This document shows positions 33,907 to 43,413 of a stretch of DNA of 64,000 nt, one piece after another. The notes below the pieces were generated by a model that was not told the origin of the DNA, did not search any database, and was given only the letters and a program-made list of their open reading frames with translations. The position numbers were made by a program, and so were the translations under genes. Location of the stretch: positions 62,001 through 126,000 of the forward strand of contig NZ_BCQT01000009.1 of NCBI RefSeq assembly GCF_001552215.1. The letters run 5' to 3'. The number at the start of each line of letters is the position of its first letter. Within the stretch, counting starts at the first letter, position 1. The stretch comes from Actinomadura macra NBRC 14102. Its GTDB lineage: Bacteria; Actinomycetota; Actinomycetes; Streptosporangiales; Streptosporangiaceae.

Positions 33907-36303
33907 TCAGACGGCGACCGGCGTGGTGGCCGGTTCGAGGGCCAGGTCCAGGACCTCACGGACGTCGCTGACCGCGAAGACCGTCAGGTTCTCCAGCACC
34001 TCGGCCGGCACGTCCTCCAGGTCCGGCTCGTTACGCTTCGGAACGATCGCGGTCGTGATGCCGAGCCGGGACGCGGCCAGCAGCTTCTGCTTCAGTCCGC
34101 CGATCGGCAGGACCCGCCCGGTCAGCGAGACCTCGCCGGTCATCGCCACGTCCGAGCGCACCGGGCGTCCCGACAGTAGGGAGGCCAGGGCCGTCGTCAT
34201 CGTGATGCCCGCGCTCGGACCGTCCTTCGGGATCGCGCCGGCGGGCACGTGGACGTGCACGCCGCGCTCCTTCAGGTCGCCGACCGGCAGTTCCAGCTCG
34301 GCGCCCCGCGAGCGCAGGTAGCTGAGCGCGATCCGCGCCGACTCCTTCATGACGTCGCCGAGCTGTCCGGTGAGCGTCACGCCGGTGTCACCGGTCTCCC
34401 GGTCGGCCAGCGACGCCTCGATGTAGAGGACGTCGCCGCCCGCGCCGGTGACCGCGAGGCCCGTCGCCACGCCCGGCACGCCCGTCCGCCGCTCCGACCT
34501 GCTGAGCTCGACCTCCGGCGTGAACCTCGGCCGTCCCAGGTAGTTCTTCAGGTCGTCCGCGCCGATACCGACCGGCAGGGTCGCCTTCTCCAGCGCCACG
34601 TTCGCGGCGACCTTGCGCAGCACCCGCGCGATCGAGCGGTCCAGGGAGCGGACCCCGGCCTCGCGGGTGTACTCGGCCGCCAGCAGCCGCAGCGCATCGT
34701 CGCCGAAGCCGACCTCGGACGCCTCCAGCCCGGCCTTGTCGAGCTGGCGCGGCAGCAGGTGGTCGCGGGCGATCGTGACCTTCTCGTCCTCGGTGTAGCC
34801 GTCGAGCTCGACGAGCTCCATCCGGTCCAGCAGCGGACCGGGGATCGCCTCCACCACGTTCGCCGTAGCGAGGAACAGCACGTCGCTCAGGTCGAGCTCG
34901 ACCTCCAGGTAGTGGTCGCGGAACGTGTGGTTCTGCTCGGGGTCGAGGACCTCCAGCAGCGCCGCGGTCGGGTCGCCCCGGTAGTCCGCGCCGACCTTGT
35001 CCACCTCGTCCAGCAGGACGACCGGGTTCATCGACCCCGCCTCACGGATGGCCCGGACGATCCGCCCGGGAAGGGCCCCCACGTATGTACGGCGGTGACC
35101 ACGGATCTCCGCCTCGTCCCGGACACCGCCCAGGGCGACACGCACGAACTGTCGTCCCATGGCCCGCGCGACCGATTCGCCGAGCGAGGTCTTACCCACG
35201 CCAGGAGGGCCGGTCAGCGCCAGCACGGCGCCGCTCCTGCGCCCACCCACGACGCCCAGACCCCGGTCCGCGCGCCTCTTGCGCACGGCCAGATACTCGA
35301 CGATGCGCTCCTTGACGTCGTCGAGACCGGCGTGGTCCTCGTCCAGGATCGCGCGCGCGCCCGCGATGTCATAGGAATCCTCGGTCCGCTCGTTCCACGG
35401 GATGTCCAGGACCGTGTCCAGCCAGGTGCGGATCCAGCCGCCCTCCGGCGAGGCATCGGACGACCGCTCCAGCTTGTCGACCTCCTTGAGCGCCGCCTCC
35501 CGCACCTTCTCGGGAAGATCCGCGGCCTCGATCCGGGCCCGGTAGTCGTCCTCCTCGTCGGCGGGGTCGCCGTTCAGCTCGGCCAGTTCCTTACGGATGG
35601 CCTCCTGCTGCTGCCGCAGCAGGAACTCCCGCTGCGTCTTCTCCATCCCCTCCTGCACGTCCTTGCGGATCGTCTCCGCCACGTCCAGCTCGGCGAGGTG
35701 GTCGCGCGCCCACCCGATCACCAGCGTGAGCCGCTCGACGACGTCGGGCGTCTCCAGCACCTCGATCTTCTGTTCGTTCGACAGGTACGGGGCGTATCCG
35801 GCGTTGTCGGCCAGCGTGGAGGGATCGTCGATCTGCTGCACCACGTCCACGACCTGCCAGGCGCCGCGCTTCTGCAGGATGACGCTGACCAGGCCCTTGT
35901 ACTCCTTGGCCAGTTCCTCCGCGCGCCCGCTCGCGGGCGGGGTCTCGATCACGGTTCCCTCGACCCACAGGGCCGCGCCCGGCCCGGTCGTCCCGGTCCC
36001 GATCCGCACCCGCGACACACCCCGGACGACCGCACCCGGCTCCCCGCCCGGCAGCCGTCCCTCCTGCTCGATCACGCCCAGCGTTCCCACACCGGCGTAC
36101 TGCCCGTTGAGCCTCGGCACCAGCAGCACCCGCGGCTTGGTCTCCGACCGGATCCCCGGCCCCTTGGCCTGGGCCACAGCACGCGCGGCCTCGATGGCCG
36201 CCCGCACCTCCCCGCTCTCGGACAGGTCGAGGGGCACCACCATGCCCGGCAGAACGGCCCCGTCGTCCAGGGGCAGCACCGGCAGCGTCAGGGTCTCGCT
36301 CAT
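33907..36303 (-). CDS. lon: ATP-dependent protease Lon
   Basis: This 798-residue Lon protease degrades misfolded and short-lived regulatory proteins in the cytosol. The N-terminal LON domain starts TLPVLPLDDGAVLPGM, the AAA+ part has Walker A GPPGVGKTS (about 367-375) and Walker B VVLLDEVDKV. The C-terminal protease domain has PKDGPSAGITM with the catalytic Ser near 694 and the Lys about 43 residues later. I start at the ATG at 36303, which has GGAG 6 bases upstream. A GTG at 36330 would add nine residues. A near-perfect HAIR operator lies just upstream, so heat-shock control by HspR is expected. Confidence 0.96.
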   Translation of the reverse strand: MSETLTLPVLPLDDGAVLPGMVVPLDLSESGEVRAAIEAARAVAQAKGPGIRSETKPRVLLVPRLNGQYAGVGTLGVIEQEGRLPGGEPGAVVRGVSRVRIGTGTTGPGAALWVEGTVIETPPASGRAEELAKEYKGLVSVILQKRGAWQVVDVVQQIDDPSTLADNAGYAPYLSNEQKIEVLETPDVVERLTLVIGWARDHLAELDVAETIRKDVQEGMEKTQREFLLRQQQEAIRKELAELNGDPADEEDDYRARIEAADLPEKVREAALKEVDKLERSSDASPEGGWIRTWLDTVLDIPWNERTEDSYDIAGARAILDEDHAGLDDVKERIVEYLAVRKRRADRGLGVVGGRRSGAVLALTGPPGVGKTSLGESVARAMGRQFVRVALGGVRDEAEIRGHRRTYVGALPGRIVRAIREAGSMNPVVLLDEVDKVGADYRGDPTAALLEVLDPEQNHTFRDHYLEVELDLSDVLFLATANVVEAIPGPLLDRMELVELDGYTEDEKVTIARDHLLPRQLDKAGLEASEVGFGDDALRLLAAEYTREAGVRSLDRSIARVLRKVAANVALEKATLPVGIGADDLKNYLGRPRFTPEVELSRSERRTGVPGVATGLAVTGAGGDVLYIEASLADRETGDTGVTLTGQLGDVMKESARIALSYLRSRGAELELPVGDLKERGVHVHVPAGAIPKDGPSAGITMTTALASLLSGRPVRSDVAMTGEVSLTGRVLPIGGLKQKLLAASRLGITTAIVPKRNEPDLEDVPAEVLENLTVFAVSDVREVLDLALEPATTPVAV

Positions 36304-36340
36304 GCTCAGCTCCAAGTCCGCGTGTGTCACCCAACATCAA

Positions 36341-36361
36341 GTTGAGTCATCCACACTCAAG
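36341..36361. promoter_or_regulatory. HAIR operator (HspR binding) upstream of lon
   Basis: GTTGAGT, 7 bases, ACTCAAG matches the HAIR consensus CTTGAGT-N7-ACTCAAG in 13 of 14 positions. It lies 38 bases before the lon start. HspR, the heat-shock repressor of dnaK, clpB and, in Streptomyces, lon, binds this element. hspR itself is not in the window. Confidence 0.88.
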
Positions 36362-36825
36362 AAAACGGAGCACGATTTTGTTTCCTCAGCAACGTTCGCT
36401 CTCAGCGATCAACTCCCTTGGTGTCCCGTCCGAGCGAACCCTGCACCTTCGGACCCAGGATGCAGCCGACCTTGCAACGTTCGGATCAAGTCGGCACCTC
36501 GGCGCGGCACAGTACGCGGTGCGCGACTGAGTTGTCGGTGGCGTTGGGCGAGCCTGTACGGCCAGTCGACGGCTTCGAGATCGAGTAGGCGACCGCCGAC
36601 GACGGGAAGCCCCGGGGCGATCTCGCAGAGGCGTGAGAGGCCTCTCTCGAGCAGGGACGCCCTGCGGTTCGGTCGGCCAAGCGGCATCGGGAGTCCGTCC
36701 GCAAGCGGATGAAGGTCGTCTATGACATGGCCGGGGTCCGCAAGGTGGCCGCGGATGCGATTCGTAGGGCGGTCCTGCCGAAAGACCGTTGACACGGTAA
36801 CTGGATCTTGGGTAGGCAGGTCTCC
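36362..36825. other. Intergenic region between lon and the CocE-like gene
   Basis: About 460 bp without a recognisable gene. The plus strand has a short open stretch ending KVVYDMAGVRKVAADAIRRAVLPKDR (stop near 36793), preceded in the same frame by two stops at about 36586 and 36634. It may be the tail of a decayed gene, but I cannot name the family. The part next to the HAIR site should hold the lon promoter. Confidence 0.4.
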
Positions 36826-38752
36826 ATGGCAGCCGACGGAGGCTTCTCCGAGCCGATGTATCACACGGCCCTGGAGTCGGACCTTATGGTCCCGATGCGC
36901 GACGGTGTGCGGCTGGCTACGGATGTGTACCGGCCTGCCGGGCAGGACGGCGTTGTCGGCACGGCGCTGCCGACCCTGCTGGTCCGGACCCCGTACGACA
37001 AGTCCGCCGCCGGGGAGGACAGCGAGTGGGCGCACTGGTTCACCGCACGGGGATACGTTGTGGTGATCCAGGACTGCCGCGGCTGTTTCGGGTCCGAGGG
37101 AGAGCTGGGCTTTCTCGGCTGCGAGGCCGAGGACGGGCATGACACGGTCGGCTGGGTGCGCGCCCAGCCGTGGTGCGACGGCCAGGTCGGCACCTGGGGC
37201 ACCTCCTATCTCGGCTGGACGCAGACGGCCACCGCCGCCGCCGGCACCGAAGGGCTGGCCGCGATCGTGCCGAACCAGAGCGGCGCCAACGGCTACACCA
37301 GCTCGATCCGGCACGGCGGTGCGCTGGAACTGCGGTGGATCGCCTGGCTGTTCTGGCATTCCGCACGCAATACCCAGGCGGCGCTCAAGGCACAGCCGTG
37401 GGTGGATGCCGCCCTCAACCTGGACCCGATACCGTTCGGGCAATGGCTACGACGCTGGCCGATCCGGCCCGGAGCCACTCAGCTCGCCCTTGTCCCGCCG
37501 TATGAGCGGCTGGCGTTCGCGCTGCTCACCCACGACCGCTACGACGACTTCTGGACGAACCCGGGAATCAATCCGGCCGCCCATCTCGACCGTTTCACCG
37601 ATGCGCCCACTCTGCTGATGGGCGGCTGGTACGACTCCTACACTCGCGCCACATTCGAGCTGTTCGAGGGGCTGTCTGCCCGCAAGACCGGGCCTGTCAA
37701 GCTGATCGTGGGGCCCTGGTCGCACGACCAGACAGGGGAAACGTCAGCGGGTGACCTGTGGTTCGGCCAGGACGCAGCCATCGACGTCATCGGTACTCAC
37801 CTGCGTTGGTACGACCGGTGGCTCAAAGAGCGACCCAACGGCGCCGACCATGACCCGCCGGTGCGGATCTTCGTGATGGGCGGGGGATCGGGCGCACGCG
37901 GGCCGCAGGGCCGGCTCAGCCACGGCGGCCGATGGCGTGACGAGTTCGAATGGCCACTGGCGCGGACCGTCTACGTCCCCTACTACCTGCACCAAGACGG
38001 CGGCCTAAGCCCTCAGCCGCCCGCGGTGGACAGATCCTCGACTACCTACCGGTTCGACCCGGCCGACCCAGTGCCCTCGATCGGCGGCAACGTGTCCTCA
38101 CTGTTCGAGGCCCCCGGCCTGCCACCTGGGATCGCCCACCCCCGGGACACATTCCTGTTCGAGGGCGTCCAGAACCTCCTCGAACCGGGTGGCTTCGACC
38201 AGCGCGAATCCGCGCAGCTGTACGGCTGCCAGCCGCCCCTACCTGCCGCTCGCGGCACGGGCTGACGTTCTGGTCTTCCAGACCGATCCGCTCGTCGACG
38301 ACCTTGAGGTGACCGGGCCGATCGAGGTCCGGTTGTGGGTCGCCACCACCGCGGCCGACACCGACTTCACCGCCAAGCTGATCGACCTCTACCCACCCTC
38401 GGCGGCCTATCCCCACGGCTACGCCCTCAACCTCACCGATTCGATCATCCGGCTCAGGTACCGGGCCGGCGACCCGCCGAGCCCGCTGCCCCCCGGCCAG
38501 ATCACCGAGGTCACGATCACGCTCTACCCCACGAGCAACCTCTTTGTGGCCGGCCATCGGATCCGCCTCGACATCTCAAGCTCCAACCACCCGCGCTTCG
38601 ACATCAACCCAAACACCGGCGAACCACCCGGCACACAACGGCGGCACGTCATCGCCGACAGCACTGTGTTCCACGACACGCAGCGGGCCTCGCACGTCAT
38701 CCTCCCCACCGTGCCCTGCCCGGCTGACCCGCTCACCCCCCGCGCCCGGTGA
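36826..38752 (+). pseudogene. CocE/NonD family hydrolase, split by a one-base frameshift
   Basis: The gene encodes an alpha/beta hydrolase of the CocE/NonD type: MVPMRDGVRLATDVYRPAG, then RTPYDKS, DCRGCFGSEGE and the nucleophile elbow GTWGTSYLG with Ser near residue 132. The C-terminal jelly-roll domain is in the next frame: ADVLVFQTDPLVDDLEVTGP, TDFTAKLIDLYPP, and IRLDISSSNHPRFDINPNTGEP. The first frame stops at 38265. Removing one C from the CCCC at 38236-38239 gives GCQPPYLPLAARADVLVF, the expected join, for a full length of about 641 residues. These enzymes hydrolyse esters or amides such as cocaine or alpha-amino acid esters. ATG 36826 is preferred to a TTG at 36808. Confidence 0.75.
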
Positions 38753-39225
38753 CTTCCCCGTCTTCGCCCCGCTGGCGGAGTTCATCCACCCCCTTCCAAT
38801 GGCTCAGAGGACCTGATGACAGCGGCGGCTGCCCACGCACGTAGACCTCCACGGATACCTCGAACCCATCAGGCAGGGATTTCGCTGTCTTGTATTCGTG
38901 CCTCAGGGTTTCGACCTCCGCATTGAGTCGTCCGACGCTTGGCATCCTCTGGCCCCGGATCGATAGCCCCGGAGCTATGCCAGGTTGCGAGTGATGAGGA
39001 CGGCATCCCGAATGTCACAATCTCGTCCTCGCCGGGCGTGACACCCGGTGACATCGGCGTCATCGACCACGGGAGCACGTGCATCTGCGTTCGATTTCAC
39101 GCCGGACCCACCCGCCCCAGCAACCGGGACAGCTCCCCCATTCCTGACGTCCCGGCCCGGAGCCCCCGCCCATCCACGACGTCCCCCCGGACACCCCCTG
39201 CCCCCCGCAACCGAGGAGGTGCGCC
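38753..39225. other. 473-bp region with no gene seen
   Basis: Between the broken hydrolase and the secreted protease I see only random-looking short frames, several stop-interrupted, and no ribosome site with a coding sequence behind it. The last 20 bases contain the GAGGAGGT ribosome site of the protease at 39213-39220. Confidence 0.5.
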
Positions 39226-40479
39226 GTGTTCCTCCGGCCACGCATCCTGTCCATCGCGGCCGCCCTGCTGGCGGCCGCGTCCGTCCTGCCGGGCCCGACC
39301 GCCCAAGCCACCGGGCCACGATCGCCGAGCGCCGCCAAGGCGGTACCGCCCGCCGCCGGAACCCGACCGACCGTCGCCGGCGAGGAGAAGGCCAGTGGAG
39401 CCGCTCTGCGGTACGCGCCCACCGGCCACAGCTCACGTGTCGTCATCCGTGAGCCTGGCGCCACCTACATCAAGGTGCACTTCGCGTCACTGAAACTGGT
39501 GCCGGGTGACCGGGTGACGGTCGCCGACCCGACCCGCCGCGAGGTTCACACCTACCACGGCGACCCGACCGTGCAGAGGTTCCCCGGTGACTCCAGCCAC
39601 ACCGTGCACGGAAAGCCGGGCTTCGCCGCGATGTCCGTCGACGGCGACACCGCCGTGGTCACCCTGCACTCCGCGGCGACGCGGCACGACGCCGCCGACT
39701 TGACCCGGCGAGAGTTCGGCGCCCGCATCGGCACGTACTTCCGGGGCTTCGACGAGGCCGAACGGGCCGCGGCCAACCCCGGCACGTTCAGCGTCTGCGG
39801 TGCGGAAGGCCGCCGCGACGTGAGCTGCTACCAGACCAGCCACCCCACCGAGTACGCCCGGTCCGGTGCGGTCGCCCGCCAGTTGCTCAAGGGCGTCGGG
39901 CACTGCACCACCTGGCGGGTCGGCAACACCAACCGCATGCTCACCAACCAGCACTGCATGGAGAGCGCCGCCGACCTGCGGGCCAGCGAGTTCCAGTTCG
40001 ACTACCAGTGCGCCACGTGCGGCGGCAACGACCCCCGCACCGGCACCAAGGTCAGCGGAGCCGAACTGATCAAGACGAGTCCGCTCAGCGCCCTGGACTA
40101 CACGCTGTTCTCGGTGAACGACTTCGCCTCGATCCAGAAGTACGGCACCCTCTACCTGGACGTGCGCGAGCCCGTCGCCGGTGAGCGGATCTACATCGCC
40201 GGACACGGCGACGTCAAACCCAAGCGCCTCTCCCTCTACGAGGACCGCGACGGCGGCACGTACTGCAAGATCGACCGTGTGTCGTCCGGGGTGAACACCG
40301 GCTACCTGTGCGACAGCTCCGGCGGAAACTCCGGCTCCCCGGTGCTGGCCGCCTCCTCGCACAAGGTGATCGCGCTGCACCACCTCGGCGGCTGCCCGAA
40401 CTGGGGAACCCGCATCACCCTCGTCTACGCGGAGATCTCGGGTCAGATCGACAACAGCGGCCCGGCGCTGCGGACCTGA
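39226..40479 (+). CDS. Secreted trypsin-like serine protease
   Basis: A 417-residue exported protein starting at GTG 39226 after GAGGAGGT. The Sec signal peptide covers about 1-28 (MFLRPRILSIAAALLAAASV then PTAQA). A roughly 150-residue pro- or N-terminal region follows, then a chymotrypsin-fold domain with catalytic His243 in LTNQHCM, Asp291 in LDYTL and Ser369 in GGNSGSP. Cys pairs (226/244, 262/265, 347/362) could form disulfides. The family includes secreted actinobacterial endopeptidases and lysyl-type proteases. Specificity cannot be assigned. It is a stand-alone gene, ended by a strong hairpin. Confidence 0.85.
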   Translation: MFLRPRILSIAAALLAAASVLPGPTAQATGPRSPSAAKAVPPAAGTRPTVAGEEKASGAALRYAPTGHSSRVVIREPGATYIKVHFASLKLVPGDRVTVADPTRREVHTYHGDPTVQRFPGDSSHTVHGKPGFAAMSVDGDTAVVTLHSAATRHDAADLTRREFGARIGTYFRGFDEAERAAANPGTFSVCGAEGRRDVSCYQTSHPTEYARSGAVARQLLKGVGHCTTWRVGNTNRMLTNQHCMESAADLRASEFQFDYQCATCGGNDPRTGTKVSGAELIKTSPLSALDYTLFSVNDFASIQKYGTLYLDVREPVAGERIYIAGHGDVKPKRLSLYEDRDGGTYCKIDRVSSGVNTGYLCDSSGGNSGSPVLAASSHKVIALHHLGGCPNWGTRITLVYAEISGQIDNSGPALRT

Positions 40480-40500
40480 CCTCCTCAGGCCCTACGAGAG

Positions 40501-40538
40501 TCGGCCGGAGGGGACATCGCGTCCTCCCCTCCGGCCGA
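40501..40538 (+). terminator. Protease gene terminator hairpin
   Basis: A perfect 14-bp inverted repeat (TCGGCCGGAGGGGA / TCCCCTCCGGCCGA) with a 10-base loop starts 21 bases after the protease stop. Confidence 0.8.
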
Positions 40539-40559
40539 GCGCGTTCCCGCCGAGCCGTC

Positions 40560-40837
40560 GGCGGACGACGGCCTACGCCGGCATCTCGGCCGGGGCCGCG
40601 CTCGCGGGGCCCGACCACCGCTTCTTCCGCGACGACGATGACCCCGGCGAGGTCACCTCGACCGCGGGCCTGGGTCTCGTCCCCTTCACGGTGCTACCGC
40701 ATCGCAACCGCGGCAACGCCGAACGGCACGACCGGCAGGCCCTCCGACACGACGGCCGGACCCGATTCGTCTCGATCGGCGACGACCAGACCGTCATCGT
40801 CCACGGCGTCTCCTGGACGATCCGAAACTCACCGTGA
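40560..40837 (+). pseudogene. Peptidase E-like (S51) remnant
   Basis: The plus strand encodes YAGISAGAALAG, then GLGLVPFTVLPHRNRGNAER and a C-terminal segment ending in VSWTIRNSP with a stop at 40835-40837. GxSAGA with a later GLGLVPF-x-V-x-PH pattern is the C-terminal half of dipeptidase E / type 1 glutamine-amidotransferase-like proteins, with the nucleophile Ser in the first motif. The N-terminal half is missing. It follows the protease terminator directly, so it is an isolated relic. Confidence 0.6.
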
Positions 40838-41200
40838 GCCCCGCCACCAGCCCGGACGAAAAAGCCCAATACGCCACCGTCCCGACGAATAGTCCATCAC
40901 TTGCCATACCGATAGATCTCCCCATCGAGGCGCAGGCGCTCGACCTTCGCGACCGGCTCGCAGTCGAGCTTCACCGGGGGCTGCCGGCCACACCGGAAAC
41001 ACCTCGAAAAGCCCGCCCGCGACCGGCTGGGCAATGGGCTGGCAAAGCTCCTAGGGGATCTTGATTCTTTGCGCCAGGTTCGGTTTACACGCGCATGACC
41101 TGGGGGTACTTACCGCAACGAGATCGTGACAGTGAGTGAAGGAGAGGTTCTCCGGGCGGCAAAGAACCCGGCCGGAGACCACCAGGCGAAGGAGGGGCAG
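40838..41200. other. Intergenic region, nothing recognised
   Basis: About 360 bp of mixed composition downstream of the peptidase E remnant, with a local AT-rich patch around 41055-41080. I see no gene, repeat or RNA that I can support. Confidence 0.4.
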
Positions 41201-41539
41201 ATGAGGATCACCGCGCACCTCACGCCGGTCCCCCACGGTACGGCCGAGGGCGTTCGCCCGCCTCGCCCGGGGCAGGGCGACACACCTCGGGTCCTCGGCC
41301 CTACCCGACCGGCAGCCACCCCGCCGCCGAGGACCCCGGCGCCGCACGCCCCCGCGGCACCGGTGTCCGTCGCAGCCGGGCCGACGGCGCCCTTGAGAAG
41401 CGCCGCCGGCCCGGCCCGCTCACGACCGGGCGCCCCGGCGCCCGCTCACCCCACCGGACGGGATGTCACGCCCCCGCCCGGTCGGCTTCGGAAGGGAGGT
41501 GAGGTGCAACCTCGATCGGAACCGGCGCGAAGCCGGTGA
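41201..41539 (+). CDS. Possible small Pro/Ala/Arg-rich protein
   Basis: The ATG at 41201 has a strong AGGAGGGG ribosome site four bases upstream and opens a 112-codon frame rich in Pro, Ala and Arg, with no recognisable domain. The ribosome site is the only support. High-GC DNA easily produces such frames, so this may be spurious. It ends 60 bp before a large hairpin and converges with the MarR-GNAT gene. Confidence 0.25.
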   Translation: MRITAHLTPVPHGTAEGVRPPRPGQGDTPRVLGPTRPAATPPPRTPAPHAPAAPVSVAAGPTAPLRSAAGPARSRPGAPAPAHPTGRDVTPPPGRLRKGGEVQPRSEPARSR

Positions 41540-41611
41540 GCACACGGCGGCCGGCACTCCGTCCGACCCCCGTCCCGGCCGCCACCACGCAGTAAGGGAT
41601 CGCTGCGAACC

Positions 41612-41645
41612 GGGGCCCGCGGAGGCTCGAACCTCCCCGGGCCCC
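41612..41645 (-). terminator. Large hairpin downstream of MarR-GNAT gene
   Basis: GGGGCCCG-C-GGAGG pairs with CCTCC-C-CGGGCCCC around a 6-base loop, with one internal C-C mismatch. It lies 51 bases past the stop of the minus-strand MarR-GNAT gene and could also end transcription from the plus strand. There is no T tract on either side. Confidence 0.6.
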
Positions 41646-41695
41646 GGCCCCGACGAGCGTCTCCACCAACGCCCGCCCCGTTGCCCGGCCGGTGG

Positions 41696-42619
41696 TCAGA
41701 GCTTCTTGCGCCACACCTGACCGTTGATCAGGTCTCCGAAACGGCGAACGGGTGATTCCTCCGTCTCCAGGGTGAATCCGGCGCGTTCGTAGACGCGGTG
41801 CGCGGGACGCTGGAGGGCGGTCGTCCACAGCATGATCTCGGAGTAGCCGGCCGCGGTCGCGAAGCGCACGCACTCGGCGACCAGGGCGGCGCCGATACCG
41901 GTGCCGCGGGCCTCGGGTTCGACGTGCAGCAGGCGCAACTGGGCGACGGCGTCGTCGCGGCGGACGCAGAAGACACCGCCCATCGCCACGCCGTCGATCT
42001 CGGCGATCCAGGCGTTCTCGCGCTCCGGATCGTGCTGATCGACATACTCGGCGACGACCTTGGCGACCAGCGCCTCGTAGGTGCGGTCCCAGCCGCACTC
42101 CGCGTCGTAGAGCGCGCCGTTGCGCTGCACCACCCAGCCGAGGTCGCCGGGGCGGAGCGGGCGCAGGACGAACCCGGCCGGGCGCGGACGGTCGTCGAGG
42201 ACGCCGTGAATGGAGCGCATCGCCGACAGCAGCCGGTGCCGGTCATCGCCGGACAGCCCGTCCAGGAGCCCGCGGATCTCCGCCCGGGACCGCTCGTCCA
42301 GCATCGCGAACACCTCCCGGCCCCGCGCGGTGAGGCGGACGATCTGCCGGCGCGCGTCGCCCGCCGCCCGCTCGCGGACCACCAGCCCGTCGCTCTCGAA
42401 GCGGGCGAGCATCCGGCTGAGGTACCCGGCGTCCAGTTCCAGCGCGCGGCGCAGGGCGAGCACCTCGGTGTCCGCCCGCTGCGCCAACTCGAAGATCACC
42501 CTTGCCTCGGTGAGGGAGTAGGGCGTGCGGACCAGGCCCTCGCCGAGCACGCCGATCACCCCGGTGTAGAACCGGTTGAACGTCCGGACCGTAGCGACGT
42601 CGGTGTCGGTCGCCCCCAT
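41696..42619 (-). CDS. Bifunctional MarR regulator / GNAT acetyltransferase
   Basis: This 307-residue fusion has an N-terminal MarR winged helix (SLTEARVIFELAQRADTEVLALRRALELDAGYLSRMLARFESDGLV, about 36-80). A C-terminal GNAT domain from about 150 carries the acetyl-CoA loop VEPEARGTGIGAALVAECVRFA and a final YERAGF strand. The ATG at 42619 follows AGGAGG. A TTG at 42649 is less likely. This architecture is widespread. The enzyme part probably acetylates a small molecule whose presence is sensed by the MarR half. A perfect TTTGAC/GTCAAA palindrome lies 17 bases before the start and is a likely autoregulatory site. Confidence 0.92.
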   Translation of the reverse strand: MGATDTDVATVRTFNRFYTGVIGVLGEGLVRTPYSLTEARVIFELAQRADTEVLALRRALELDAGYLSRMLARFESDGLVVRERAAGDARRQIVRLTARGREVFAMLDERSRAEIRGLLDGLSGDDRHRLLSAMRSIHGVLDDRPRPAGFVLRPLRPGDLGWVVQRNGALYDAECGWDRTYEALVAKVVAEYVDQHDPERENAWIAEIDGVAMGGVFCVRRDDAVAQLRLLHVEPEARGTGIGAALVAECVRFATAAGYSEIMLWTTALQRPAHRVYERAGFTLETEESPVRRFGDLINGQVWRKKL

Positions 42620-42635
42620 CCCCCGCCTCCTAATA

Positions 42636-42650
42636 TTTGACTCCGTCAAA
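42636..42650. promoter_or_regulatory. MarR-type operator, TTTGAC-TCC-GTCAAA
   Basis: A perfect 6-bp inverted repeat with a 3-base centre, 17 bases upstream of the MarR-GNAT start, overlapping the region expected for its -10 element. The sequence matches the TTGAC-N3-GTCAA type bound by many MarR proteins. Autorepression is inferred. Confidence 0.6.
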
Positions 42651-42696
42651 CGTTACGGGACGAGGGGCCGCCGGGCCAGCCCCGGGGAGAAGATCG

Positions 42697-43017
42697 TCAG
42701 GCGCCGACCTGGACGCCCTCGTCCAGCGTCCGCGCGTCGCGCACGACTCTGCGCTCGACGAAGAACGTCATGAGCGGGACGATGCCACCGAGGACGATCA
42801 GCGCCATCCGGCTCACCGGCCACCCGGTGCGCCGCCACAGGTCGTAGGCGGCCAGCAGGTAGACGACGTAGATCGCACCGTGGACGGGCGCCACGATGCC
42901 CGCCATCGCCGGCTCGTCCGTCGGCCCGTACTTCAGCACCATGCCGACGGCCAGCAGCACCAGCAGCGTGCCCACCACCAGGGCCAGGATGCGATACCTG
43001 GTCACCGCGCCTTCCAC
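42697..43017 (-). CDS. DUF3817 integral membrane protein
   Basis: A 106-residue protein with three hydrophobic helices: RILALVVGTLLVLLAVGMVLKYG, APVHGAIYVVYLLAAYDLW, and MALIVLGGIVPLMTFFVERRVVRD. The conserved HG-x-hydrophobic-YLL-A-DL and PLMTFFVERR pattern identifies DUF3817. I place the start at GTG 43017, which has AAGG 8 bases upstream; GTG 43005 is also possible. It lies 35 bases after the 119-residue membrane protein gene on the same strand. No biochemical role is known for the family. Confidence 0.85.
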   Translation of the reverse strand: MEGAVTRYRILALVVGTLLVLLAVGMVLKYGPTDEPAMAGIVAPVHGAIYVVYLLAAYDLWRRTGWPVSRMALIVLGGIVPLMTFFVERRVVRDARTLDEGVQVGA

Positions 43018-43052
43018 AGAACACACCTTTCGTCCACCGCGCGAGGCGGCCC

Positions 43053-43412
43053 TCAGTCGCGCCGGTGCGATTCGGAATTGAGCCGCGCGAGGTAGCGGTT
43101 GTAGGCCGCGAGGGCGGGGTCCTCTTCCTCCTGCCGGCGGATGATCTCCCGCTTGACGGCGGCCTCCGCGGGCTCCTCGATCACCCGGGGCGCCTGCGGC
43201 TCCACCCCGTCCCGCTCGTCCCGGATCATCTTGATCCACATCACGATCACGAAGATCGCGAAGATCGGCCATTCGAAGGTGTAGGCCCAGCTGCGGTCGT
43301 TGCCCGCCTGGGCGCGGTCGTACTGCCACCAGCCGAAGCCGAGGAACGAGGCGCACAGGACGATCGCCAGCGCATGCAGCCCGAGCCAGCCTGGGGTGAG
43401 GAACCGTCGCAC
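43053..43412 (-). CDS. Small membrane protein, function unknown
   Basis: A 119-residue protein with two hydrophobic segments near the N-terminus (LHALAIVLCASFLGFGWWQYD and WPIFAIFVIVMWIKMI) followed by a charged, helical cytoplasmic tail (AEAAVKREIIRRQEEEDPALAAYNRYLARL). The LGFGWWQYDRAQ turn recalls the first membrane segment of SURF1-like proteins, but the periplasmic domain of SURF1 is absent. It starts at a GTG just 1 base after the citrate synthase stop, so it is co-transcribed with that gene and with DUF3817. Confidence 0.75.
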   Translation of the reverse strand: MRRFLTPGWLGLHALAIVLCASFLGFGWWQYDRAQAGNDRSWAYTFEWPIFAIFVIVMWIKMIRDERDGVEPQAPRVIEEPAEAAVKREIIRRQEEEDPALAAYNRYLARLNSESHRRD

Positions 43413-43413
43413 G

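Noticed and set aside
34249..36345. Long plus-strand frames opposite lon, sbcC and the AAA ATPase
   Set aside because: GC-rich codon bias leaves antisense frames open. They show His/Arg/Gly-rich composition and no domain.
36590..36793. Short plus-strand frame ending KVVYDMAGVRKVAADAIRR
   Set aside because: It is interrupted by in-frame stops at about 36586 and 36634 and matches no family I can name.
41612..41645. Possible tRNA T-arm because of the GGAGG-CTCGAA-CCTCC element
   Set aside because: The loop has 6 not 7 bases, and no acceptor, D or anticodon arms can be folded around it. It is a hairpin terminator.
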